Source: an uncultured Chlorobiaceae bacterium
GTDB lineage: Bacteria; Bacteroidota; Chlorobiia; Chlorobiales; Chlorobiaceae
Length of the DNA: 64,000 nucleotides
Assembly: GCA_903843305.1 (NCBI GenBank)
Contig: CAIMPI010000016.1
Span: 124,001 to 188,000 of the forward strand
Direction of reading: 5' to 3'
Positions 56,383 through 64,000 of this stretch are shown in pieces. Both the position numbers and the translations under genes were made by a program. Position 1 is the stretch's first letter. Each line of letters starts with the position of its first letter. The notes below the pieces were generated by a model. That model saw only the letters and a list, made by a program, of their open reading frames with translations. It had not been told where the DNA came from and did no database searches.

Positions 56383-58014
56383 TCAGCTCACCTTGTACCC
56401 CGGCCCTCCGCCACCTTCAGGTACAGTCCAGGTAATCAGACCATAAGGATCAGCAACTTCGCAGGTTTTGCAGTGCAGACAATTCGATGGGTTGAGCTTG
56501 AGCGCTGGCACGGGATTGATAGTTATCTCGTACACCGATGCCGGGCAGAAGTGCTGGCAGGGGTTGCCGAACTCAGCAGTGCATTTTTTCAGGCAGATCT
56601 CTGCAATATCTTCAGCCTTGATGCGAAGGTGGCAGGGCTGGTTCTCTTCGTGCATGACGCCTGAGTGGAAGAGGCTTGTCTCTTTGGTAAAGCTCAGGTG
56701 GCCGTCTGCCCTGAAGTTCTCTTTTTCGGTAATAACAGTTTTCCTCTTTTTCTGGCCAATTTTTGTAGTCAGTGAGAGGCAGGGAAAGCTGAGCTGAAGC
56801 CCTGCCTGAACCAATCCGGCATACAACCCCTTGTCAAACGCTTTGCGATAGTTTCGGGCGGCATGCAGTTCATCCCAGGCCCATGAATTTCTGAACCGCT
56901 CCTCGCAGCTTTTCAGCCGTTCAGTTGAAAAATCGTTGTGCAGCAGCGCGTCAAAAAGAGTTTCGGCGGCAATGATGCCTGACTTCATGGAGAGGTGTAT
57001 CCCTTTGTGCCGCTGCATGTTCACCATTCCTGCCGATTCGCCGGTGAGGAGATAGCCCGGCCCGCAGAGCGGCGGCATGGCGTCAAGACCTCCGGAGGTT
57101 ATTGTTCTTGCGCCTGCCTCAACCATTGTTCCACCTTTGAGGATGTTGGCAAGCAGCGGGTGGAGTTTGAAGCGCTGGAGGTTGAGATGGGGGTCGCATA
57201 TCGGTGACTCTGGCCCCAGTGAGGAGATAAATCCTATGGAGATCAGTGTCGGGGAGAAAGCGTAGAGCCATCCACCGCCGTACACATCCGCCTCAAGCGG
57301 AAAGCCGAAGGTGTGGTGTACCTCTCCTGCAATGACTCGCCCTTCGGGTATTCGCCATGTCTCTTTTACCCCTGTTTCGTATCGTTGCGGAGGGCTTCCG
57401 GTCGGAAGATGTTTACCAAGCTTTCGTGAGAGCGAGCCGTCTGACCCTTCGCCGATTACTGTTACCTTGCTTTTCAGCAGCAATCCAGGTTCATAGCCGG
57501 GTTTCTGCTTGTCGTTTTTATCGAGTCCTTTGTCGTCGGTAATAATGCCGGAAAGTCTGCCGTTTTCAATAAATGGCGCTGATGCGGCAGTGTTGTCGAA
57601 GAGCTGTATACCCTCATCTTCTGCCTTTTCAGCCATCCATGCGCCCAGGCGGCTGAGCGAGACGAGCAGTGAATTTTTATTGCTGAATGTTTCGGGGATA
57701 AAGGGGATCAGGAATTTCCTTTTGCCTTTCAAAAACCAGATGCTTTCATTGCTAACGGTGGATTCAATCGGGCACCCCTGTTCCCTGAAATCGGGAAAAA
57801 ATTCCTCAAGGGCTTTCGGGTCAAGCAGCGCTCCTGAGAGCAGGTGGGCGCCCGGGTATCGTCCTTTATCAATGACGGCTATAGCAGGTTCAAGCTGGTT
57901 TGCCGATTGGGTGTTGTTGCGCTTGATCAGGCGCTGCAGGTGGATTGCTGAAGTGAGGTTGGCAGGCCCGGCTCCGACAAAAATTATGTCAAATTCCAGT
58001 GATTCTCGTTCCAT
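56383..58014 (-). CDS. Electron-transfer-flavoprotein:quinone oxidoreductase-like protein
   Basis: 543 residues. FIIxGAG-type FAD site (FDIIFVGAGPANLTSAIHL), the family block GRYPGAHLLSGALLDP, GGLDAMPPLCGPGYLLTGES, and a C-terminal [4Fe-4S] site (CQHFCPASVYE, CLHCKTCEVADP) match ETF-QO. In other bacteria it moves electrons from ETF to quinone. No etfAB gene is nearby, so the donor here is unclear. It follows mgtE by 15 bp. Confidence 0.88.
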   Translation of the reverse strand: MERESLEFDIIFVGAGPANLTSAIHLQRLIKRNNTQSANQLEPAIAVIDKGRYPGAHLLSGALLDPKALEEFFPDFREQGCPIESTVSNESIWFLKGKRKFLIPFIPETFSNKNSLLVSLSRLGAWMAEKAEDEGIQLFDNTAASAPFIENGRLSGIITDDKGLDKNDKQKPGYEPGLLLKSKVTVIGEGSDGSLSRKLGKHLPTGSPPQRYETGVKETWRIPEGRVIAGEVHHTFGFPLEADVYGGGWLYAFSPTLISIGFISSLGPESPICDPHLNLQRFKLHPLLANILKGGTMVEAGARTITSGGLDAMPPLCGPGYLLTGESAGMVNMQRHKGIHLSMKSGIIAAETLFDALLHNDFSTERLKSCEERFRNSWAWDELHAARNYRKAFDKGLYAGLVQAGLQLSFPCLSLTTKIGQKKRKTVITEKENFRADGHLSFTKETSLFHSGVMHEENQPCHLRIKAEDIAEICLKKCTAEFGNPCQHFCPASVYEITINPVPALKLNPSNCLHCKTCEVADPYGLITWTVPEGGGGPGYKVS

Positions 58015-58029
58015 ACGTTAAGCAGTTGT

Positions 58030-59412
58030 TCAGAGAAGAATCCCTCCCAACAGTAGTGATGCCACGCTGAAGTAGATAACAATTCCTGTTACATCAACAA
58101 GCGTTGCTACAAAGGGAGCTGAAGAAACCGCCGGGTCGAGGCCAAGGCGCTTCAGCAGCAGGGGAAGCATCGAGCCGGTCAAGGTTCCGAATAGTACAAT
58201 TCCCACGAGAGAGAGCCCAATGGTTAAGGAGATGAAAAGCCACTGCATGTTCAGATGGCCGAGGGCCATGGCCCAGAGGAGTACCCTTACTATACCGATA
58301 GTGCCGAGAATACAGCCGAGGGCCAGTCCGGAAAGAAGTTCACGGCGCATTACTTTCCACCAGTCGCTGATAGTGATTTCTCCAAGTGAGAGCGATCGGA
58401 TGATCAGCGAGGCCGCCTGTGAACCGGAGTTTCCTCCGCTCGACATGATCAGGGGTATAAAAGTTGCCAGAACAATAGCTTTTGCCATCTCATCCTGGAA
58501 ATATGCCATGGCTGAGGCGGTCAGCATCTCTCCGATAAAGAGAATAACCAGCCATCCAGCCCGTTTTTTGATAAGCTGGGGTATCGGCAGATCAATGTAA
58601 GGTTCTTCGAGCGCTTCGATACCGCCGAATTTTTGTATGTCTTCGGTCTCCTCCTCTTCAGCCACGTCGAGCATGTCGTCAACGGTGACAACTCCGATAA
58701 GGTAGCCGTTGGAATCGACAACCGGCAGGGCGACCGTGTCGTAACGCTTGAATGCGTCGAGTGCATCTGCCTGGTCTTGTGCTGCGGTGAGGGTGATGAT
58801 CTTGTCTTCGTCGATAATCTCACTCACCTTTTTTTCAGGAGCGGAGAGCAGGAGCGCTCTTGCCAGCAGTTCACCCTTAAGTTTGCCTATGTCGTCTACG
58901 ACGTAGATGACGTTCAGGGTTTCGCTTTCATGACCGTAGGTGCGGATATAGTCGAGCACCTGATTGATATCCCAATCTTTTTTGACGCTGAGGTAGTCCG
59001 GCGACATGAGTCGGCCAACACTTCCTTCTGCGTAAGCCAGCAAGGTTTTTGCAATCTTGAACTCTTTAAAGGAGAGTAGTTTCAGCAGCTCTTGTGCAAC
59101 GGTGCCCGGCAGCTCTTCAAGCAGGGCGGTACGGTCATCGGCCGACATGCTGTTGAGAATATGGGTGACATCCTTCTTGGTGAGCGCGGTCAGCAGGTGC
59201 TGCTGAGAGTCAAAATCAAGATATTCAAAGGTTGCTGTCGCAATATCTTTCTGAAGCAGTCGGAAAAGGATGCCCTGCTCACTTTCAGGAAGATCGGATA
59301 TGAGCTCCGCAAGATCAACCGGCAGCCAGTCATTGAAAATTCTCTGGAGTGCGCTGAAGTTGCGTTGCTCGATCAGTTCCCTGATTTCTGGCAAGAGTGG
59401 GTTTCCGATCAT
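58030..59412 (-). CDS. mgtE: MgtE-family magnesium transporter
   Basis: 460 residues. An N-terminal helical domain (about 1-130) precedes two CBS domains ([20 protein letters not shown] and [19 protein letters not shown]) and five membrane helices near the C-terminus with the selectivity segment [19 protein letters not shown]. Mg2+ supply matters for a cell making much bacteriochlorophyll. It precedes the ETF-QO gene on the same strand. Confidence 0.93.
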   Translation of the reverse strand: MIGNPLLPEIRELIEQRNFSALQRIFNDWLPVDLAELISDLPESEQGILFRLLQKDIATATFEYLDFDSQQHLLTALTKKDVTHILNSMSADDRTALLEELPGTVAQELLKLLSFKEFKIAKTLLAYAEGSVGRLMSPDYLSVKKDWDINQVLDYIRTYGHESETLNVIYVVDDIGKLKGELLARALLLSAPEKKVSEIIDEDKIITLTAAQDQADALDAFKRYDTVALPVVDSNGYLIGVVTVDDMLDVAEEEETEDIQKFGGIEALEEPYIDLPIPQLIKKRAGWLVILFIGEMLTASAMAYFQDEMAKAIVLATFIPLIMSSGGNSGSQAASLIIRSLSLGEITISDWWKVMRRELLSGLALGCILGTIGIVRVLLWAMALGHLNMQWLFISLTIGLSLVGIVLFGTLTGSMLPLLLKRLGLDPAVSSAPFVATLVDVTGIVIYFSVASLLLGGILL

Positions 59413-59519
59413 GATGGGAGACGTTTGTGTACGTTATGGCGGCTTCCATGACAGAAAGATTCAGCCTCAAAAAGAGTTATTTTTTCGAACTTTCCAATAC
59501 GTTCCTCTCTTTTTTTCAT

Positions 59520-60110
59520 TCATGTAACCTTGCTTTTCGAGACATGGGGATTATTGCGAATGAATTTTCGCCAGGGCAGTTCCCGGCTTCTTGAAATTCC
59601 TACTCTGATGCTGGTGCCTATCATCTCTTTTGGTAGAGGAGAAGCGTTCTCAATAAAGAACTCATCATCGAACAGTTCTTTTCCGTTGCAACTACCGTCA
59701 ATTGCAAGTGCTTGGGTCAGTTTTCCCGGGCCGCTCATAAGATTGGTGAAAATGTCGGTTCCTCTTTGCTTCTGCATAAATTGCACACCTTCAACAGGTT
59801 CCATTGCTCTTACGAGTACCGCTCCGGCGCTGTTTTCAGGTTCGCTGACAATGTTGAGCATGTAATGATTTCCGTAGGTGAAATAGACATACATGGTGCC
59901 GGGTGCCTGGAACATTATCTGGTTTCTTGCTGTTTTGCCGCGCCACGCATGGCAGGCTTCGTCCTGCAGACCGAGGTAGGCTTCCGTTTCAACAATTCGG
60001 CCTTTCAGTCGGATATTTCCCGGTAACATGCGCACAAAGATCTTTCCCAGCAGTTTTTCAGCAAGTTCAAGTGTCGGTGTTTCATAGAATTGTTTTTCCA
60101 GCCGTTCCAT
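59520..60110 (-). CDS. mpg: 3-methyladenine DNA glycosylase (AAG/Mpg family)
   Basis: Removes alkylated purines. 196 residues with [12 protein letters not shown], the catalytic glutamate in [27 protein letters not shown] and VLVRAMEP, all standard AAG blocks. It diverges from parA across 95 bp. Confidence 0.93.
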   Translation of the reverse strand: MERLEKQFYETPTLELAEKLLGKIFVRMLPGNIRLKGRIVETEAYLGLQDEACHAWRGKTARNQIMFQAPGTMYVYFTYGNHYMLNIVSEPENSAGAVLVRAMEPVEGVQFMQKQRGTDIFTNLMSGPGKLTQALAIDGSCNGKELFDDEFFIENASPLPKEMIGTSIRVGISRSRELPWRKFIRNNPHVSKSKVT

Positions 60111-60205
60111 GAAGCAAGATTAAAATTTGTAATGGTTGATGTAAGTAGTATAATGTATCAGGATATGACAAAACTTCAACTGCTGAAAAATTCCCTGGTT
60201 GGTAC

Positions 60206-61003
60206 ATGGGCAGAGTTATTGCGATTGCAAACCAGAAGGGTGGGGTTGGAAAAACAACCACTTCTGTCAATATAGCGGCCTCTATTGCTATTTCTGAGTT
60301 CAAGACATTGCTTATAGATATTGATCCCCAAGCCAATGCTACGTCTGGCTTCGGTCTTGAAATCGGTGATGAGATTGACAATACTTTTTACCAGGTGATG
60401 GTAAAAGGCGGCAACATACAGGATGCCATCAAATCCTCCAGTCTGGAGTATCTTGATGTTCTCCCTTCCAATGTTAATCTGGTCGGAATGGAGGTCGAGC
60501 TGGTGAACATGAGGGAGCGCGAATATGTTATGCAGAAAGCGCTGAAGGGTATTCGCGACCTTTACGATTACATCATTATTGATTGTCCGCCCTCGCTTGG
60601 GCTGATCACCCTTAATTCACTCACTGCGGCAGATTCCGTACTTATTCCGGTTCAGGCGGAATATTATGCGCTTGAGGGTTTGGGGAAACTACTCAATACA
60701 ATCAGTATCGTTCGCAAGCATCTTAATCCGAAACTGGAAATTGAGGGGGTGCTGGTGACCATGTACGATGCGCGGCTTCGTCTTGCATCGCAGGTTGCCG
60801 AAGAGGTCAAGAAGTTTTTTAAAGACAAGGTGTACAAGACCTATATTCGCAGGAATGTCAGACTTTCCGAAGCGCCGAGTCATGGAAAACCTGCTTTGCT
60901 CTATGATGCTCAGTGTATCGGGTCAAAAGACTATCTTGATCTGGCACAGGAGATTTTTGAGAGGGATGGCAATATTAAAAAATTTAAAGTTCGTCAGCCG
61001 TAG
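60206..61003 (+). CDS. parA: Chromosome-partitioning ATPase ParA
   Basis: 265 residues. [18 protein letters not shown] is the deviant Walker [15 protein letters not shown] the Walker A' aspartate segment, and [19 protein letters not shown] the Walker B. It starts at ATG 60206 and precedes parB by 15 bp. No parS site was noticed in the window. Confidence 0.96.
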   Translation: MGRVIAIANQKGGVGKTTTSVNIAASIAISEFKTLLIDIDPQANATSGFGLEIGDEIDNTFYQVMVKGGNIQDAIKSSSLEYLDVLPSNVNLVGMEVELVNMREREYVMQKALKGIRDLYDYIIIDCPPSLGLITLNSLTAADSVLIPVQAEYYALEGLGKLLNTISIVRKHLNPKLEIEGVLVTMYDARLRLASQVAEEVKKFFKDKVYKTYIRRNVRLSEAPSHGKPALLYDAQCIGSKDYLDLAQEIFERDGNIKKFKVRQP

Positions 61004-61018
61004 CTGACTGGTAAGCTG

Positions 61019-61918
61019 ATGGGTGATATGCCTAAAAATGCGTTGGGACGGGGACTGAAAGCACTTATTCCGGATGAAGGATTTGTTTCTGTTTCGAAGG
61101 ATGAGGAGCAGGAACTTGCCCAAGAAGGAAGTATCGGCAGTCTGCCGATTGATAAAATACGGGCAAATCCGTTTCAGCCTCGCAAGGAATTTGATGAAAC
61201 TGCTCTTGAAGAGCTGAAAAACTCCATTATTGAAAATGGGGTTATTCAGCCGGTCACGGTGTGCCGGGATGGCGAAGGTTACCAGCTCATCAGTGGAGAG
61301 CGCCGTCTTCGGGCGGTATCGCTGGCAGGCTTCAAGTTTATTCCTGCTTATGTTATTGAGGCGCATGACGATTCGAGCAAGCTTGAACTTGCTCTTATTG
61401 AGAATATTCAGCGCGAAGATCTGAATGCCATTGAGGTTGCGCTTGCCCTGAAAAGTTTGTCGACCAAGTGCAATTTGTCGCAGGAGGAAATAGCGCAAAA
61501 GGTTGGCAAAAATCGTTCCACGGTCAGCAATTTTCTCCGTCTTCTCAAACTGCCGCTGCAGATTCAGGACAGCATAAGGAACAGGGAGATCTCATCAGGA
61601 CATGCCAGGGCACTTATTAACCTTCCCGGTGAACAACAGCAGTTGAAGGTCTGGAAGCAGATTCTCAGTCATCAGCTCTCGGTCCGTCAGACAGAGGCGC
61701 TGGTGAACCGCATGTTCAAGGATCAGACATCAAAACCTCTTCAGGCATCTTCATCGGAGCGTTCGTCGCACCTTACTGAGCTTGAATCGGTATTGAGAAA
61801 CAATCTTGCTACAAAGGTTCGTATCGTCGAAAAGAAAGAGGGCAAGGGGGAAATTCATATCCAGTATTTCTCGTATGACGATCTCGACAGGCTTCTTGAA
61901 ATAATGCGTCACGAATGA
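61019..61918 (+). CDS. parB: Chromosome-partitioning protein ParB
   Basis: 299 residues. The ParB/Srx-type N-domain has IRANPFQPRKEFDETALEEL and GERRLRAVSLAG (the CTP-binding GERRxRA box), followed by IENIQREDLNAIEVALALK and a helix-turn-helix (SQEEIAQKVGKNRSTVSNFL). It binds parS DNA and spreads. Gene order parA-parB is standard. Confidence 0.95.
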   Translation: MGDMPKNALGRGLKALIPDEGFVSVSKDEEQELAQEGSIGSLPIDKIRANPFQPRKEFDETALEELKNSIIENGVIQPVTVCRDGEGYQLISGERRLRAVSLAGFKFIPAYVIEAHDDSSKLELALIENIQREDLNAIEVALALKSLSTKCNLSQEEIAQKVGKNRSTVSNFLRLLKLPLQIQDSIRNREISSGHARALINLPGEQQQLKVWKQILSHQLSVRQTEALVNRMFKDQTSKPLQASSSERSSHLTELESVLRNNLATKVRIVEKKEGKGEIHIQYFSYDDLDRLLEIMRHE

Positions 61919-61959
61919 GCTTCTGGAGTGTCTAACCATAAAAAAATAATTATTGTACG

Positions 61960-62706
61960 ATGAGGTTTACCCTTGTTGGGAATGGAAGAATGGGTCAGCA
62001 GGTTGCTCAAGTGATTCGGCAATCCGGTAAGCATGAGGTTGCTGCTGTTCTTGATATTGACGCCTCTATTTCCCCTGAAGTTTTTCAGGGGAGTGATGCT
62101 ATTATAGATTTTACTGTCAGGGAGGCGTTTCTCGCCAATGTTCCAGCCATGCTTGCATCGGGTGTTCCTGTTGTTGTGGGTACCACGGGGTGGGATGATG
62201 TGCAGGAAAAGGTGAAACAGCAGTTATCGGCTGCTGGTGCTTCTTTACTTTATTCAGCAAATTTTTCGCTTGGAGTCAACATTTTTTTGCGGACAGTGCG
62301 TGAAGCGGCGAGGCTTATCTCCCCATTTGCGCAGTTTGATATTGCCTTTGCTGAACAGCATCATACCGGCAAGGCTGATTTTCCTAGCGGTACGGCTCTA
62401 AGGGCGGTCGATATGATCCTTTCGGCCAACAGTCGCAAAAAAACGGTTGTCCGTCAGCTTTCGGATGACAAAAAACTTGCCCCAGACGAACTGCAGGTTG
62501 CCTCTCTGAGGCTTGGAAGTGTCTTTGGAAAGCACTCCGCATTTATTGACTCGGATGCTGATGAAATTGTGATTTCCCATACCGCAAAAAACCGCTCCGG
62601 TTTTGCCTCTGGTGCAGTTGAAGCGGCCGCATGGCTTGCTTTGCGCCACAAAACCGCACCGGGTTTCTATACGATGGAGGATTTCCTGAATGAAAAATTT
62701 TCCTGA
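61960..62706 (+). CDS. dapB: 4-hydroxy-tetrahydrodipicolinate reductase
   Basis: 248 residues of the lysine/diaminopimelate pathway. [18 protein letters not shown] is the nucleotide site. [10 protein letters not shown] and [16 protein letters not shown] supply the catalytic histidine and lysine region. asd at 28909 serves the same pathway elsewhere in the window. Confidence 0.94.
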   Translation: MRFTLVGNGRMGQQVAQVIRQSGKHEVAAVLDIDASISPEVFQGSDAIIDFTVREAFLANVPAMLASGVPVVVGTTGWDDVQEKVKQQLSAAGASLLYSANFSLGVNIFLRTVREAARLISPFAQFDIAFAEQHHTGKADFPSGTALRAVDMILSANSRKKTVVRQLSDDKKLAPDELQVASLRLGSVFGKHSAFIDSDADEIVISHTAKNRSGFASGAVEAAAWLALRHKTAPGFYTMEDFLNEKFS

Positions 62707-62711
62707 GGTAT

Positions 62712-63257
62712 ATGGCTGCTGAAAAACCGGTTCAATCTCTTTTGCCTGTTAAGGGTAAACTGTACGCTGTTCTTCTTGGTGCTGTAATCATTGTTCTGAC
62801 AACAACGGTTCCCTACCTGACTTTGGTGAATGTCTTTCTCTTTGTCGGAATTTTTCTTGCTGGTGTGATTTCGCTTCATCAGACTATCATGCGCTTTCAG
62901 GTGAAGCTGACCTTCAGGGAGGCTTTTGCGCTTGGTTGTATGGCCGGTTTTGCCGGAGGTGTTGTCTCTGAAGTTATTACTTTTCTTCTGATGGAGATCT
63001 TGCATTACAGACCAGGGACGGAAAGTCTTGCCCTTCTGATCGATTGGGCTCTTGAGATGGCGAAAGGGCGGCCTGAGCTTCAGGACCAGGTGCAGGCCCT
63101 TGTGGCGGCAGAGAGGCTTGCCCTTGCTCCTGTTTCATTAAGCTTTACGGATATTCTGATGAATATGGCTTTTTCCGGTGTTTTTTATGCACCTATAGCC
63201 GGTCTCGGTGGGGCGTATGCGGTGCGCAGGCTCAAACGTCAGGCGGCAAAAGGTTGA
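62712..63257 (+). CDS. Four-helix membrane protein, possibly DUF4199
   Basis: 181 residues with about four membrane helices (LYAVLLGAVIIVLTTTVPYL, FLFVGIFLAGVISLHQTIM and two later). The arrangement suggests the DUF4199-type family, but the match is by eye and weak. It starts 5 bp after dapB and its end overlaps the convergent menE gene by 26 bp. Confidence 0.65.
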   Translation: MAAEKPVQSLLPVKGKLYAVLLGAVIIVLTTTVPYLTLVNVFLFVGIFLAGVISLHQTIMRFQVKLTFREAFALGCMAGFAGGVVSEVITFLLMEILHYRPGTESLALLIDWALEMAKGRPELQDQVQALVAAERLALAPVSLSFTDILMNMAFSGVFYAPIAGLGGAYAVRRLKRQAAKG

Positions 63258-64000
63258 GTTTTTTGTAAAACCTCCTGTCGATTTTCTGTGATCCTGGCAG
63301 TGTTGCCCACTCATCTACCCGATAGTAATGTGTCGGGCTTTTCAGTTTTCCAACCATAGAGCGCATGGCCTCCGTGATGGTTGAGTCATCAGGCTTTTCT
63401 GCTTCAGCAGTTTTGATGAAGGCCACAGGACGTTGGCCATATTCCTTATCAGGATTAGGCACAACCAGAGCTTCAAGAATGCCATCAATCATCATGAGAG
63501 CGGTTTCTATCTCTTCTGGATGGATGTTTTCCCCTCCTGAAATGAACATGTTGTCTTTCCGACCTGCCACTGTGACGGAACCGTCATCATTAACACTTCC
63601 GATATCTGACGTATGGAACCAGCCGTTGTTATCGGTTTGAGGCTGGATTTTCCCCTCTCGGAGGTAGCCCTGAAACAGGCAAGCTCCCTTTACCAGTAAT
63701 TCTCCATCTTGTGAAACCTTGAGCTTGCGGTAGGGAAGCAGCCTGCCGCTGTTCTCCTGAATGCCCTGTATCGGCGCGGGGGTGGTCGCAATCTGTGAAC
63801 TCATCTCTGTTGATCCATAGCTCAGGTATAGCCGAATATGCTGACGGACAGCCTCCTCAATCAGCGATTTTGGCGCAGAACTGCCACCGAGCAGCACCGC
63901 TTTCATTGTTCGTAGAAAAGAAGTGCTCTCTTTGTCGGCAAGCAGACGGTAAAGCTGTGTCGGGACAACGGAGAGATGGGTCAGTGGAAAGTTTTGCAGA
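63232..64000 (-). CDS. menE: o-Succinylbenzoate-CoA ligase (start outside window)
   Basis: The ORF track stops at an internal ATG (63906), but the frame stays open to the right edge and reads QNFPLTHLSVVPTQLYRLLA before MKAVLLGGSSAPKSLIEEAV and SYGSTEMSSQI. The later GWFHTSDIGSVNDDGSVTVAGRKDN is the acyl-adenylate-forming enzyme core. The Y(G/S)xTEM and lipid-poor ending fit MenE of menaquinone synthesis; other acyl-CoA ligases are less likely. The N-terminus lies beyond 64000. Confidence 0.82.
   Translation of the reverse strand, partial: LQNFPLTHLSVVPTQLYRLLADKESTSFLRTMKAVLLGGSSAPKSLIEEAVRQHIRLYLSYGSTEMSSQIATTPAPIQGIQENSGRLLPYRKLKVSQDGELLVKGACLFQGYLREGKIQPQTDNNGWFHTSDIGSVNDDGSVTVAGRKDNMFISGGENIHPEEIETALMMIDGILEALVVPNPDKEYGQRPVAFIKTAEAEKPDDSTITEAMRSMVGKLKSPTHYYRVDEWATLPGSQKIDRRFYKKLNLLPPDV

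Noticed and set aside
57509-58021. 170-codon plus-strand ORF
   Set aside because: Antisense to the ETF-QO FAD-binding region; no independent signal.
1-64000. parS, CRISPR arrays, complete insertion sequences and prophage
   Set aside because: No 16-bp parS palindrome, regular repeat-spacer pattern, transposase or integrase was seen. The YopX-like gene alone does not make a prophage.

Overview
The window is chromosomal DNA from a green sulfur bacterium (Chlorobiaceae, Chlorobium/Pelodictyon-like). The strongest evidence is the chlorosome envelope gene csmA, with csmC immediately upstream, and two tandem paralogs of the magnesium-chelatase large subunit (BchH family). Housekeeping proteins and gene neighbourhoods fit the same assignment. 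The species cannot be decided from the sequence. No rRNA, tRNA or CRISPR array was found.

Layout. 0-9.4 kb: (bacterio)chlorophyll magnesium-chelatase H subunits (bchH cut by the left edge, bchS-like) and a TonB-dependent receptor. 9.7-12.2 kb: an alpha-oxoamine synthase (serine palmitoyltransferase-like) diverging from an extended SDR. 12.2-14.7 kb: holA, ssb, pyrK. 14.9-19.9 kb: a chlorosome locus in which csmC-csmA is flanked by two ArsA/Get3-type ATPases and a lineage-specific protein with a repeated basic tail. 20-29.9 kb: core metabolism and information genes (folK, folB, nadC, acpS, tig, M16 protease, recA, dusB, asd). 29.9-35.7 kb: a first accessory/defence island with a DUF4160/DUF2442 pair, a large TIR-WD40-Roc GTPase-zinc ribbon-DUF4365 protein, two tiny overlapping ORFs and a DUF1016 (YhcG-type) nuclease. 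35.7-43.3 kb: a ComEA-like protein, alr, a cystathionine-beta-synthase-like protein that lacks the PLP lysine, rpsU, aroA and small genes. 43.6-44.1 kb: a frameshifted Phd-type antitoxin. 44.3-47.0 kb: a lipocalin, an SDR of the chlorophyll b reductase (NYC1/NOL) family and a BciB/HCAR-family iron-sulfur flavoprotein. 47-56.3 kb: an HD phosphohydrolase followed by a second defence island (an Avs-like STAND NTPase split into two ORFs, and a XamI-like type II restriction-modification pair), closed on its far side by a duplicated ~112-bp fragment of the HD gene. 56.4-64 kb: an ETF:quinone oxidoreductase-like protein, mgtE, a DNA glycosylase, parA-parB, dapB, a membrane protein and menE cut by the right edge.

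How it fits together. The core genes serve phototrophy (Mg insertion, chlorosome envelope, possible C7/C8 tetrapyrrole chemistry, menaquinone) and general growth. The two accessory blocks look like antiviral defence cargo. The best candidates for a little-described system are the single-gene TIR-WD40-Roc-DUF4365 protein, the Avs-like island bounded by a gene-fragment duplication, the ArsA pair around csmCA, and the NYC1-like plus HCAR/BciB-like pair in a bacterium that should make no chlorophyll b. All functions are inferred from motifs read by eye. No database search or computation was run.
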